NCBI RefSeq assembly: GCF_900258035.1
Contig: NZ_OGTP01000004.1
Coordinates: forward strand, 1-64,000
Length of the DNA: 64,000 bases
Direction of reading: 5' to 3'
Source: Caballeronia novacaledonica
Lineage (GTDB): Bacteria > Pseudomonadota > Gammaproteobacteria > Burkholderiales > Burkholderiaceae
Below the pieces are notes generated by a model. The model ran no database searches. It saw only the letters and a list, made by a program, of their open reading frames with translations, and was not told the DNA's origin. Both the position numbers and the translations under genes were made by a program. Below are positions 17,438 through 25,917 of this stretch, in pieces. Positions within the stretch are counted from its first letter, which is position 1. Each line of letters opens with the position of its first letter.

Positions 17438-18082
17438 ATGTCCCGCCCTCTCCAAATCGACTTCGTTTCCGACATCGCCTGCCCGTGGTGCGCCGTCGGC
17501 CTCTCTTCCCTGCAGCGCGCGCTGGAACGCCTCGGCGATACCGTCGATGCCCGCATCACGTTGCATCCGTTCGAACTGAATCCGGACATGGCGCCGCAAG
17601 GCGAGCGCATCGTCGATTATCTCGGCCGCAAGTATGGCCGCACGCCGGAGCAGATCCGCGAGACGCAGGCGATGATCCGCGAGCGCGGCGCGCAGGAAGG
17701 CTTCGCTTTCGGCGAACGCAACTGGGTGTACAACACGTTCGATGCGCATCGGCTGCTGCACTGGGCGCGTATCGAAGGCAAGCAACTGCCGCTCAAGCTC
17801 GCGCTTCTGCGTGCATATCACGGTGACGGCAAGGATACGAGCGATCGGAACGTTCTCGTCGAAGCGGCCCGAAGCGTCGGTCTCGATGGCGACCAGGCGC
17901 GCGCGGTGCTCGAAAACGGAACGTATGCCGATGAAGTGCGCGCGGAAGAGCGAGAGTTTCAGCAACTCGGCATTCAGTCCGTGCCCGCGATCATCTTCGA
18001 CCGGAAATATCTGGTGAGCGGCGGTCAGCCTTCGGAAGCGTTCGAGCAGGCGATTCGGAAGATCATCGACGAGAACGGTTGA
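17438..18082 (+). CDS. DsbA-family thioredoxin-fold oxidoreductase (FrnE-like)
   Basis: A 214-residue protein of the FrnE branch of the DsbA family. The active-site CPWC is at residues 15-18 in DIACPWCAVG, and the cis-Pro loop is seen in IQSVPAIIFDRKYLVSGGQ. There is no signal peptide, so it acts in the cytoplasm, unlike DsbA itself. FrnE-type proteins are disulfide isomerases or 2-hydroxychromene-2-carboxylate-isomerase relatives linked to stress tolerance. The ATG at 17438 gives the standard N-terminus (RPLQIDFVSD); a longer frame upstream runs through non-coding sequence. It stands alone after rep. Confidence 0.92.
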   Translation: MSRPLQIDFVSDIACPWCAVGLSSLQRALERLGDTVDARITLHPFELNPDMAPQGERIVDYLGRKYGRTPEQIRETQAMIRERGAQEGFAFGERNWVYNTFDAHRLLHWARIEGKQLPLKLALLRAYHGDGKDTSDRNVLVEAARSVGLDGDQARAVLENGTYADEVRAEEREFQQLGIQSVPAIIFDRKYLVSGGQPSEAFEQAIRKIIDENG

Positions 18083-18167
18083 AGCGCAGGAGAAAGCGCG
18101 CGGTTCGCGCCAGCTCTGATCCAGCAAATGCGCGCCTCGTCCCGTCTATCGGAAGGACGTGGCGTGT

Positions 18168-18617
18168 CTATCGAACGTTCTTTGCGAGGAAGCGGTCGAG
18201 TTGCGCGGCGAAATTTTTCCCGTCGCGCGGCGCATACGGCGGAGGTCCGCCCGTCTGGACGCCGGAGCCGCGCAACTGATCCATCATCGCGCGGATCGAC
18301 AGGCGTTCCTCGATGTTGTCCGTGTTCATCCACTCGCCACGCGGATCGAGCGCGAAGGCGCCCTTTGCGATCGCCGCGGCGGCAAGCGGAATGTCCGCCG
18401 TGATGATGAGATCGCCGGCCTGGGCCATCTCGACGATGCGCGCGTCGGCCACGTCGAAACCGGCGGGCACCTGAATGGCGCGTATCCACGGCGAGGGTGG
18501 CGTGCGAAGGAACTGATTCGCGACGAGCGTCACGTTGACCTTCATGCGCGGGCCCGCGCGAAAGAGGATGTCTTTCACGACGGCAGGGCAGGCGTCGGCA
18601 TCGACGATGATTTGCAT
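18168..18617 (-). CDS. YaiI/YqxD family protein (UPF0178)
   Basis: A 149-residue member of UPF0178, a widely conserved family with a PIN-like fold whose biochemical role is not settled. The opening MQIIVDADACPAVVKDIL is diagnostic, with Asp6 and Asp8 as likely metal ligands. DLIITADIPLA and the GERLS-like IEERLSIRAMMDQLR are also typical. Length matches the family (about 150). It is transcribed alone, convergent with the FrnE-like gene 85 bases away. Confidence 0.9.
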   Translation of the reverse strand: MQIIVDADACPAVVKDILFRAGPRMKVNVTLVANQFLRTPPSPWIRAIQVPAGFDVADARIVEMAQAGDLIITADIPLAAAAIAKGAFALDPRGEWMNTDNIEERLSIRAMMDQLRGSGVQTGGPPPYAPRDGKNFAAQLDRFLAKNVR

Positions 18618-18745
18618 CGGTTCGTGTCCCGGAATGTCATGTCGCCGTGGCGACGAGTATCGGATGAGGTCTTCGAGCGGCGCAGCGCGAACCCGAACGC
18701 CCTATACTTGCCTTCGAACGCATCTCCCCCAGACGGAGAATCACC

Positions 18746-19048
18746 GTGAGAACGAAGCTGGCAAGCATTGCTGTGTCACTCATCATGGGCGTTGTGGGCG
18801 CTTCCGCGGCCCCGCTTTCCTATGCTCAGGATACCGGTTCGGCCGCCACCGACGCGACCCAGGCCGCACCCATGACGAAAGCGGAAAAGAAGGCCGCGCG
18901 AAAACAGGCGCGCGCGAAGAAGAACGCCGAGTTGAAGAAACTCGAAGACGCGGGCTACAGTCCAGGCCGCGCGAATGACCCCAACTATCCCCAGGATTTG
19001 CAGAACGCTCAGAAGAAAGCGGGGATAGGCACGGGCGCGAGCCAATAA
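18746..19048 (+). CDS. Small secreted DUF4148-like protein
   Basis: A 100-residue secreted protein. A signal peptide covers about residues 1-27 (basic start, LASIAVSLIMGVVGASA, cleavage near SYAQD). A Lys/Ala-rich helical middle follows (KAEKKAARKQARAKKNAELKKLEDAG). It ends with the pattern ELxxLexAGYxPxxx..NYPxdlQxAqxK that marks DUF4148 proteins, abundant in Burkholderia. Function is unknown. It has its own start with GGAGAATCACC upstream of a GTG at 18746. The preceding gene is divergent. Confidence 0.8.
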   Translation: MRTKLASIAVSLIMGVVGASAAPLSYAQDTGSAATDATQAAPMTKAEKKAARKQARAKKNAELKKLEDAGYSPGRANDPNYPQDLQNAQKKAGIGTGASQ

Positions 19049-19224
19049 TCGCAGCCGATTGAACGCACGAGCGGGAGCGCCATCATGCTTGCCGTGATGG
19101 CTGGCACCCGTGCGTCTGCGAGGCTTATTAGCTGAACAAAAACTCCCGTGCAATTAGGGTTCAGGCGCCTTGCGCGCGACATTTTATTACCCAACACTGC
19201 ATTGCATTCCGATTAGCCAGATGT

Positions 19225-19244
19225 CTGTCCGATATACCGGACAG
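19225..19244. promoter_or_regulatory. Palindromic operator candidate for the IclR regulator
   Basis: CTGTCCGATATACCGGACAG has perfect 7-bp arms and a 6-base spacer. It sits 77 bases upstream of the binding-protein gene at 19322. The operon ends with an IclR-family gene, so this is the natural candidate for its binding site. Confidence 0.55.
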
Positions 19245-19321
19245 CAAGCGATCACTCGTCTTCCGCTGCGGACCGAGTCTGGAACCGGTTCCCTGCTCCA
19301 TCTCAAACTCAGGACCTGCAC

Positions 19322-20167
19322 ATGAAACTCTCGACTCTAGGCGCCAGAACTGTCTCTCTGTTCATCATCGCCGGTGCGCTGGCGTTGTCGGCGTGTACCA
19401 AGGTGTCCACGCCGGCCGAGGGCGGTGCGGCGGCCGCAGGTTCTGCTTCCACGCTTCAGGCCGTGTTGCAGCGTGGGACTTTGCGTGTCGGCGATTGCCT
19501 GACGTTCGCGCCGTTCGGCTTCTACGACAAGAACGGCCAGCCGGATGGCTACGACGTCGATCTCGCGAAAGAGCTTGCCAAGCAGATGGGAGTCAAGCTC
19601 GAAGTCGTGAACACGACGAGTGCGAACCGGATCCCGAATCTGCAGACGAGCAAGGTCGACGTCGTGTTCTGCAACTTCACGCGCAATCTGGAGCGCGCGA
19701 AGGTCATCGAGTTCACGACGCCTTACGTCGTAGCGAGTGAAGCGCTGCTGGTCAAGAAGAGCAGCGGCATTCAGTCCGTGAAGGACATGGGCAATCGCAC
19801 GATCGCGACCGTGAAAGGCTCGACCAACGGCGATGAAGTCCGCTCGCTGAATATGCCGATCAAGATCCAGGAATACGACAGCTCGCAGGCCGCGATTCTC
19901 GCCGTGAAGCAAGGTCAGGCGGACGCGATGATCGAGGACAACAACTTCCTCGCGTATCAGGCGACACTCGACCCCGAATTGACCGTGACGAACGAAGCGC
20001 TCGTGCCGCTCGAGTACAACGGCTTCGGCGTGAAGGCCGGCGATCAGGCGTGGCTCAACTACTTGAATCTGTTCCTCTTCAACATCAACGCGTCGAAGCT
20101 CAACGCGCAGCTCTACAAGAAGTGGTTCGGCACCGATCCGCGTTATCCGCTCAACCCGCAGTTCTAA
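19322..20167 (+). CDS. Polar amino-acid ABC transporter substrate-binding lipoprotein
   Basis: A 281-residue SBP_bac_3 protein. It has a lipoprotein signal with Cys25 in ALSAC, so it is anchored rather than free, less common for this family in Gram-negatives. Typical features are LRVGDCLTFAPFGFYDKNGQPDGYDVDLAKELA near 50-85 and FCNFTRNLERAKVIEFTTPY, the ligand-binding region. The family binds polar amino acids or opines. It is first in a five-gene operon with two permeases, an ATPase and an IclR regulator. The missing catabolic genes leave the ligand open. Confidence 0.9.
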   Translation: MKLSTLGARTVSLFIIAGALALSACTKVSTPAEGGAAAAGSASTLQAVLQRGTLRVGDCLTFAPFGFYDKNGQPDGYDVDLAKELAKQMGVKLEVVNTTSANRIPNLQTSKVDVVFCNFTRNLERAKVIEFTTPYVVASEALLVKKSSGIQSVKDMGNRTIATVKGSTNGDEVRSLNMPIKIQEYDSSQAAILAVKQGQADAMIEDNNFLAYQATLDPELTVTNEALVPLEYNGFGVKAGDQAWLNYLNLFLFNINASKLNAQLYKKWFGTDPRYPLNPQF

Positions 20168-20189
20168 TCCGAGCGACGCGGAGGCTGAC

Positions 20190-20906
20190 ATGAGTTACGA
20201 GTGGCTCACCTTGTGGGGCTATGTCCCCGAGTTCCTGAAAGCCGGCTGGCTGACTCTGCAGGTGACGCTTCTCGCGTTCGTGCTGGCGGTGCTGCTCGGT
20301 CTTTTGACGGCGCTGGCGAGCATGTCGCCGGTGGCCGTTGTCCGGTTCATCGCGCGGGCTTACGTGGAAATCATCCGCAATACGCCCGTCTTGCTGCAGA
20401 TCTTCATCGTGTTCTTCGGATTGCCGTCGGCGGGCATTTCGCTCGACGCGTACTGGGCGGGCGTGATCGCACTGGGACTGAACGTCGGCGCGTATCTGTC
20501 GGAAGTGTTTCGCGCCGGCATTCAGTCCGTGCCGCGCGGACAGCTCGAAGCCGCGGGCATTCTCGGCCTCGAACGCGGCCAGATCTTCACCGAGATCGTC
20601 TTGCCGCAGGCCGCGCGCGCGGTTTATCCGGCGATCGTGAATTACCTGATTCAGTTGCTGCTCGGCACGTCGCTGTTGTCGGCGATCGCATTGCCCGAAC
20701 TGACCGGCACCGCGACCGTCATCAACTCGCGCACGCTGCTTTACGTCCAGACCTTCGCGGTCGTTCTCGTCGTGTATCTGGTGCTGAGCAACGTGCTGTC
20801 GTGGATCGCGAACCTGCTCGGCGCGCGGATGTTTCATCCGCCGCTCGTCGTCCGGCCGCGTGCGCGGTTCGGCGGTTTCGCATTGCGCCGCGCCAATCGC
20901 GCCTGA
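20190..20906 (+). CDS. Amino-acid ABC transporter permease (HisM/GlnP family)
   Basis: A 238-residue permease with about five membrane segments and the family's N-terminal signature region (GWLTLQVTLLAFVLAVLLGLLTAL, then YVEIIRNTPVLLQIFIVFFGLP). The ATPase-contact EAA loop is QLEAAGILGLERGQIFTEIVLPQA. It pairs with the second permease at 20928 to form the channel. The C-terminus runs on as an Arg-rich tail (FHPPLVVRPRARFGGFALRRANRA) longer than usual. GGAGGCTGAC precedes the ATG. Confidence 0.93.
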   Translation: MSYEWLTLWGYVPEFLKAGWLTLQVTLLAFVLAVLLGLLTALASMSPVAVVRFIARAYVEIIRNTPVLLQIFIVFFGLPSAGISLDAYWAGVIALGLNVGAYLSEVFRAGIQSVPRGQLEAAGILGLERGQIFTEIVLPQAARAVYPAIVNYLIQLLLGTSLLSAIALPELTGTATVINSRTLLYVQTFAVVLVVYLVLSNVLSWIANLLGARMFHPPLVVRPRARFGGFALRRANRA

Positions 20907-20927
20907 TGCCCGTATCGGAGTCGGATC

Positions 20928-21572
20928 ATGTCAATCGAATTGCTGGGAACCAGTCTGTCGATCCTGCTGCAAGGTCTCGTGACGACGCTGCTGCTGTCCG
21001 TCGCGTCGATCGTCGGCGGCACGCTGGTCGGCCTCCTTGCCGCCGTGTTGCGGTCGTTCGGGCCGTGGGGCACGGATCGCATCGCGCGCCTTTATACCGA
21101 GCTGTTTCGCGGCACGCCCGTGCTGATCACGCTGATGTTCATCTATTTCGGCGTCTCGTACTTCGGCTATGCGATCGACGTGTTCGCCGCCGGCGTGATC
21201 GGGCTCTCCGTGTATCAGGGCGCGTATATCGCCGAAGTGTTCCGTTCCGGGATCGAGTCGGTGGCGAAGGGCCAGTGGGAAGTCTCGCAGATTCTCGGTC
21301 TGTCGCGCATGCAGGCGTTCGCGTTCGTCGTGTTGCCGCAGACCGGCAGGATCGTGCTGCCGCCGCTCATCGGACAGTATCTGTCGCTGATCAAGGACAC
21401 GTCGATCGTCAGCATGATCGGCATGTCGGAACTGATGCACGGCGGGCAGGCGATCGTCGATCGCATCGGCAAGCCGGTGGAGATATACGGACTCGTCGCA
21501 ATCATCTATTTCGTCGTGTGCTTCCCGCTTTCGCAATGGGTGCGCCACCATGACCGCAGGAGACTGTCGTGA
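20928..21572 (+). CDS. Amino-acid ABC transporter permease (HisQ/GlnP family)
   Basis: A 214-residue partner permease. Visible are [27 protein letters not shown], the [15 protein letters not shown] segment, and the EAA loop from [21 protein letters not shown]. The standard size is 215-240. It starts 21 bases after the first permease. Its stop overlaps the GTG start of the ATPase gene (GTGA), so translation is coupled. With the 20190 gene it makes the heterodimeric transmembrane pore. Confidence 0.93.
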   Translation: MSIELLGTSLSILLQGLVTTLLLSVASIVGGTLVGLLAAVLRSFGPWGTDRIARLYTELFRGTPVLITLMFIYFGVSYFGYAIDVFAAGVIGLSVYQGAYIAEVFRSGIESVAKGQWEVSQILGLSRMQAFAFVVLPQTGRIVLPPLIGQYLSLIKDTSIVSMIGMSELMHGGQAIVDRIGKPVEIYGLVAIIYFVVCFPLSQWVRHHDRRRLS

Positions 21573-22321
21573 GCAATCAAAGTCAGAGCAAGCCCGTCAT
21601 TTCGCTTTCGGGCGTCAGTAAAGCATTCGGCGCGACGCGCGTGCTCAACGAGATCAATCTCGACGTGCGTGCGGGCGAAGTGCTCGTGCTCATCGGCGCG
21701 TCGGGTTCGGGCAAGAGCACGGTGCTGCGCATCATGGCGGGACTGGAAACGACGGATTCCGGCGAAGTCTGGGTCAACGAAGTGCCGCTGCACGATCCGA
21801 AACGCGCACGCGACATTCGCGGTCATGTCGGCATGGTTTTTCAGCAGTTCAATCTGTTTCCGCACAAGACCGCGCTCGGCAACGTGACGCTCGCGCTGAT
21901 CAAGGCGCGCAAGATGAATCCCGCCGATGCCCGCAAGCGCGCGATGGACGTGCTCGATCGCGTCGGGCTCGCGGATCGCGCCGACCATTACCCGAGCCAG
22001 TTGTCCGGCGGACAGCAGCAGCGCGTCGCGATTGCGCGGGCGCTTGCCGTCGAGCCGGGCATCATGTTCTTCGACGAGGCGACGTCGGCGCTCGATCCCG
22101 AACTCGTCGGCGAAGTCACCGAAGTCATGCGCGGACTCGCGCGCGACGGCATGACGATGGTCGTCGTCACGCATGAAATGGGCTTCGCGCGCAAGACCGC
22201 CGATCGCGTCGTGTTCATGGACAAAGGCGTGATCGCGGAGCAGGGCGAGCCGGAACAGATCTTCGTCAGTCCATCGAACGAGCGCACCCGGCAGTTCCTG
22301 CATCGCGTGCTCGACCATTGA
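21569..22321 (+). CDS. Amino-acid ABC transporter ATP-binding protein (GlnQ family)
   Basis: A 250-residue ATPase of the polar amino-acid branch. Walker A is GASGSGKST at residues 43-51. The Q-loop is [17 protein letters not shown], typical of GlnQ/HisP, the signature LSGGQQQR, Walker [15 protein letters not shown], and H-loop [10 protein letters not shown]. The start is GTG at 21569 within the stop of the permease. It energises uptake by the two permeases. The next gene, the IclR regulator, follows 18 bases later. Confidence 0.95.
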   Translation: MSNQSQSKPVISLSGVSKAFGATRVLNEINLDVRAGEVLVLIGASGSGKSTVLRIMAGLETTDSGEVWVNEVPLHDPKRARDIRGHVGMVFQQFNLFPHKTALGNVTLALIKARKMNPADARKRAMDVLDRVGLADRADHYPSQLSGGQQQRVAIARALAVEPGIMFFDEATSALDPELVGEVTEVMRGLARDGMTMVVVTHEMGFARKTADRVVFMDKGVIAEQGEPEQIFVSPSNERTRQFLHRVLDH

Positions 22322-22339
22322 CGCATACGGAGCGAATGA

Positions 22340-23089
22340 ATGGCTGTCATGGAATCGTCGCGCGCCAGGGGCGTGGACCGGGTCATTGCCATGTTCCGGC
22401 AATTGCATCTCGCCCAGCGCCCGATGACGATGCGCGAGTTGATCGAAGCGACCGGCGCGCCGCGTTCGAGCATCTACGAACTGGTCGCGATTCTCGCCGA
22501 AGTCGGCTGGCTCGAAACCTCCGCCGACGGCAGCGTGTTCTTCGGACGCGAGATGCACTACTACGGCTCCGACTACGCCACGCACAACGACCTGATCAGC
22601 CGCGCGCATCAGTCGATACTCGCGCTGGTGCGCAAGTACGACGAGACCACGCAGTTGTGCATGCTCGAGGGCAACAAGTACACCGTGGTGTTGTCCGAGA
22701 ACAGCGCGCGGCCGTTCAACATCAGTTCGGACATCGGCGTGCGCGTGCCGATTCCGTGGACCGCGACCGGACGCCTGCTGCTCGGCCACATGAACGCGGC
22801 AGAAATCCGCGCCTTGATTCCGGGCGAGGATTTCACGCTGGACAACGGCGTGCACATCGATTTCGATGAATTCATGCGCGATGTCCAGCACGCGAAGGAA
22901 CTGGGCTACTGCTGCACGGAAGGATTGTCGAACGCGTTCCGGCTGTGCATGGCCGCGCCCGTGCGCGATCGCGCCGGACTGCCGATCGCGGCGCTGTGCT
23001 TCATGACGGGCCGCGATACCGATCCGCAACGGCGGCAGGCGATGCTCGACGATCTTTTGCAGTCCGCGCGGGCGCTGTCGCACCGATAG
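22340..23089 (+). CDS. IclR-family transcriptional regulator
   Basis: A 249-residue regulator. The N-terminal winged helix (RGVDRVIAMFRQLHLAQRPMTMRELIEATGAPRSSIYELVAILAEVGWL) is followed by the IclR effector domain (GVRVPIPWTATGRLLLGHM, then LGYCCTEGLSNAFRLCMAAPVRD). Its place at the end of the ABC operon points to control of that operon in response to the ligand or a metabolite. The palindrome at 19225-19244 is the best operator candidate. It ends 4 bases from the convergent hydrolase gene. Confidence 0.93.
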   Translation: MAVMESSRARGVDRVIAMFRQLHLAQRPMTMRELIEATGAPRSSIYELVAILAEVGWLETSADGSVFFGREMHYYGSDYATHNDLISRAHQSILALVRKYDETTQLCMLEGNKYTVVLSENSARPFNISSDIGVRVPIPWTATGRLLLGHMNAAEIRALIPGEDFTLDNGVHIDFDEFMRDVQHAKELGYCCTEGLSNAFRLCMAAPVRDRAGLPIAALCFMTGRDTDPQRRQAMLDDLLQSARALSHR

Positions 23090-23093
23090 CGGC

Positions 23094-24065
23094 TTATCGC
23101 AGCTTTGCCTGGAAGAAGCGCACCACTTCCGCGTTGAAACGTTCATGGAACGCCGCGCGGTCGAAGCCTGGCGCACTCGCGCAGATGGCCGGCATCGTGC
23201 GCATCAGGCGCGCGCTACAGGGCGGCAGGAAGTCGTAATGTCCCGCGCCCGCGACGACGTGAAACTCCGGTGGCTGCGGCAGGTTCGCGCGCACGGCTTC
23301 GTCGTAGAAAGGATCCGGTTGATGACGGTCGTCGGCTGCTCGCCAGAGCTGGATCGGGATGCGCACGTTCTTCAGGCCCGCGCGTCCGAAGGTGAAGCCG
23401 AAAGCCGGAGCCGCAACGACCGCCGCTTCGATGCGCGAGTCCGAAACCCATGCGTCGCCGGGCACGTTCGCGCTGACGCCGGGATCGACGCCGGCATGCT
23501 GAAGCGCCTGACACAAGTCGTGGTCCGGATGCGCGCGGCAATACGGCGCGATCTCGGAAAGGTTCGGCACGCCGCCGGCGGCCACGAGCACGGTGAAACC
23601 GCCGTTCGAAAAGCCGAAGGCCCCGATGCGCGCGCGATCGAGATGCTCGCGGCCCGCCCACTCCGTGAGCATGTAATCGATGAGACGATGAAGCTGGATC
23701 GGGCGACGCCACAACTCCAGAACGTGCGACTGGTCGTCGAATGTATCGCCGGCATGGTTCACCGCCGCCGCGACGAAGCCCGCGCGAGCAAGCGCGATGG
23801 CGGTGTCGTGGTGGCTGTCGTACGCACCGCCGCCGCCGTGCGACATCACGATCAGCGCGAGCCCGTTTCCCACGACCTTCGATGCAGGATCGCCCGAAGC
23901 GTGTTCGGTCGCAGGCGCGTCGGCGGGATACCAGATTCCGACCGTCAGCGGCGACTCCGTGCCGTTCGCGATCCTGATTTCCTCGAAGCCGACGTCGGCG
24001 GCAAAACACGGCGTGGCAAGAAGCGCAAGAACGATCGCAAGCGCGGTGACGGCAGCGAATCTCAC
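23094..24065 (-). CDS. Secreted alpha/beta hydrolase (dienelactone-hydrolase-like)
   Basis: A 323-residue hydrolase with an N-terminal signal peptide (to about ATPCFA-A, residue 22). The nucleophile Ser153 lies in GFSNGG, near the fold's GxSxG. The oxyanion loop MSHGGGGAYDSHHD is near 74-87. The acid Asp is in LWRAADDRHQ and the base His in GAGHYDFLPP. The plan resembles platelet-activating-factor acetylhydrolase and dienelactone-hydrolase-like secreted enzymes. The start is a GTG with GGGAGG upstream. It is single and convergent with the IclR gene. Ester substrate unknown. Confidence 0.85.
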   Translation of the reverse strand: MRFAAVTALAIVLALLATPCFAADVGFEEIRIANGTESPLTVGIWYPADAPATEHASGDPASKVVGNGLALIVMSHGGGGAYDSHHDTAIALARAGFVAAAVNHAGDTFDDQSHVLELWRRPIQLHRLIDYMLTEWAGREHLDRARIGAFGFSNGGFTVLVAAGGVPNLSEIAPYCRAHPDHDLCQALQHAGVDPGVSANVPGDAWVSDSRIEAAVVAAPAFGFTFGRAGLKNVRIPIQLWRAADDRHQPDPFYDEAVRANLPQPPEFHVVAGAGHYDFLPPCSARLMRTMPAICASAPGFDRAAFHERFNAEVVRFFQAKLR

Positions 24066-24199
24066 GAGGGTCGGCCTCCCTGGGTGTCCGTTCGTCGAAG
24101 CAATGGCCGTCCGCGCATCGATTGCCGCGGCGTTACCAAGGTGCTCGTAATCTCACGCTGCTACGATTTCGCCTCTTTCCTCTTTAACACAACGAACTC

Positions 24200-24340
24200 A
24201 TGAAAAAGGCTGTTATCGCCGTGTTTGCCGCAGGCATGGCATTTTTTTCCGTCGCTCCGGCTTTCGCTGCTTCGCATCATCATGAACCGGTCTGCCACAA
24301 GGTGCGCGTGCATCATCATTGGGAACGCCACTGCAAGTAA
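24200..24340 (+). CDS. Small secreted His-rich HHHH-motif protein
   Basis: A 46-residue protein. A signal peptide covers about residues 1-24 (MKKAVIAVFAAGMAFFSVAP, cut near AFA-A). The mature part is about 22 residues with two His triplets (SHHHEP and VHHHWERHCK) and two Cys. This matches the small HHHH-motif proteins seen across Burkholderia; a metal-binding role in the periplasm is likely from composition but unproved. A strong terminator follows at 24364-24400, which supports it as a real, separately transcribed gene. It is too short for most gene finders. Confidence 0.8.
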   Translation: MKKAVIAVFAAGMAFFSVAPAFAASHHHEPVCHKVRVHHHWERHCK

Positions 24341-24363
24341 GCACGTTCCGCTGCCGAAAGCCG

Positions 24364-24400
24364 AAAGCCCCGTCGCGATTGAACTGACGGGGCTTTTTTT
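24364..24400 (+). terminator. Intrinsic terminator, possibly bidirectional
   Basis: AAAGCCCCGTC pairs with GACGGGGCTTT across an 11-base loop, followed by seven T on the plus strand. On the minus strand the stem is followed by GGCTTT only. It ends the HHHH-motif gene and may also stop the efflux operon that ends at 24417. Confidence 0.9.
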
Positions 24401-24416
24401 CTTTCGATGCGACGCT

Positions 24417-25913
24417 TCAGTGAACGCGCGCCACCGACTCCGTCGCGCCCGACACCTCCCATCCCAGTCCCAGACTCTTCTGAAGCGACACGAAATCCTT
24501 CAGCAATTCCGCCTGCGCGGCCACCACGTCCTGTTGCGCGGCGAACTGCGTGCGCTGTGCGTCGAGGAGATCGATGAGCGTCGAGACACCCGCCGTGTAA
24601 CGCTGGCGCACGAGCGTGGCCGAACGCTCCGCCGATGCCTGAACCTGCTGAAGCCGCACGACATGCTCGCGCTGATTGCCGTAACGCGACAGCGACGAAT
24701 TGGCGTCCTTCAACGCGCCGAGCACGGTTTTTTCGTAGCGCGCTTCGGCTTCGTCGCGGGCGGCTTCGGCGGCATCGACGTTCGCCGCGGTGCGCCCGAA
24801 GTCGAACAGATTCCATTGCAGATACGGCACGCCGACCCACGAGAAATTCTGCTTGCGCAGCAGGTGCCCCGGATTCGACGCGGAAAAGCCGATATCGCCG
24901 AGCAAGGACACCTTCGGGAAATAGTCCGCGATATGCTCGCCGATCTGCGCATTGCTCGACGCGAGACGCCGCTCGGCGGCGCGAATGTCGGGCCGCTGTT
25001 GCAGCATCGTCGCCGGATCGCCGATCGGCACCGACGACGGCAACGCGGGCAGCGGCGCCCGCGCGCCGAGTTCGGCATCGAGCGCACCGGGCGTGCGGCC
25101 CGTCAGCACGGCGAGCTGGTCCAGCGAATCGGTGATCTGCACTTGCAGCGGCACGAGCGTCGCGCGCGTCGTGTCGACCTGCGTCGTGAGGCGTTCGACA
25201 TCGACTTGCGCCGCCGTGCCGCGCGCGCGGCGCTGCTCGGTGAGCGTGAGCATCTGCTGCTGATAGTCGGCCGTGTGTTCGGCGAGCGCGAGCCGTTCCT
25301 GCTGATCGCGCAAGTCGATGTACACCGAAGCCACTTCCGCCGCGAGCGACACTTGCGCGTCGGAGAGATCCGCGTTCACGGCGTCGGCTTCGTCCGATGC
25401 GGCTTCGATCGCGCGGCGCGTGCCGCCGAAGAGATCGATTTCCCACGAGGCATCGAAGCCCACGGTGTAGAAATCGACGGGACCGCGTGCGGTCGATGCC
25501 GCGCCCTGATCGCCCGACGAAGAGCCGAAGATCGCCGTATCCGGCGAACGCATGCGCAGCGCCGCCGCCGAGCCCGACACCTTCGGCAACTCGTTGGCGC
25601 GTTCTCCGCGCAATTGCGAGCGGGACTGACGCAGACGCGCCTGCGCCATCCTGAGATCGGGATTGTGCGCGAACGCGGCGTCGATCAACGTGTTCAGTTG
25701 GGCATCGTCGAGCGATTGCCACCACGCCGCGGGCGCGTGCGTCGCGATGACGCCTTGCGCCGGCGCGCGCACGAATGCGCCGCTCTTCGCGGCGTCGGGC
25801 GCGATATCCGGCGCGCCGCGATAGTCGGGGCCGACCGTGCAAGCGGCGAGCACGAGCGCGGCGAGCGGAAGCAGACAGGTGAAGCGGGAAGGGAACATCG
25901 TCGAATGATTCAT
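24417..25913 (-). CDS. Outer-membrane efflux lipoprotein (OprM/NodT family)
   Basis: A 498-residue outer-membrane channel of the TolC-like RND/MFS efflux type. It has a lipoprotein signal with Cys25 (VLAAC) then TVGPDY, the diagnostic NodT start. The two repeated OEP halves are visible, with FDASWEIDLFGGTRRAIEAASDEA in the first and PYLQWNLFDFGRTAANVDAAEAARDEAEARYEKTVL in the second. It is the last gene of the emrA-emrB-oprM-type operon, 4 bases after the pump gene. It connects the pump and adaptor to the outside. Confidence 0.94.
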   Translation of the reverse strand: MNHSTMFPSRFTCLLPLAALVLAACTVGPDYRGAPDIAPDAAKSGAFVRAPAQGVIATHAPAAWWQSLDDAQLNTLIDAAFAHNPDLRMAQARLRQSRSQLRGERANELPKVSGSAAALRMRSPDTAIFGSSSGDQGAASTARGPVDFYTVGFDASWEIDLFGGTRRAIEAASDEADAVNADLSDAQVSLAAEVASVYIDLRDQQERLALAEHTADYQQQMLTLTEQRRARGTAAQVDVERLTTQVDTTRATLVPLQVQITDSLDQLAVLTGRTPGALDAELGARAPLPALPSSVPIGDPATMLQQRPDIRAAERRLASSNAQIGEHIADYFPKVSLLGDIGFSASNPGHLLRKQNFSWVGVPYLQWNLFDFGRTAANVDAAEAARDEAEARYEKTVLGALKDANSSLSRYGNQREHVVRLQQVQASAERSATLVRQRYTAGVSTLIDLLDAQRTQFAAQQDVVAAQAELLKDFVSLQKSLGLGWEVSGATESVARVH

Positions 25914-25917
25914 GACA

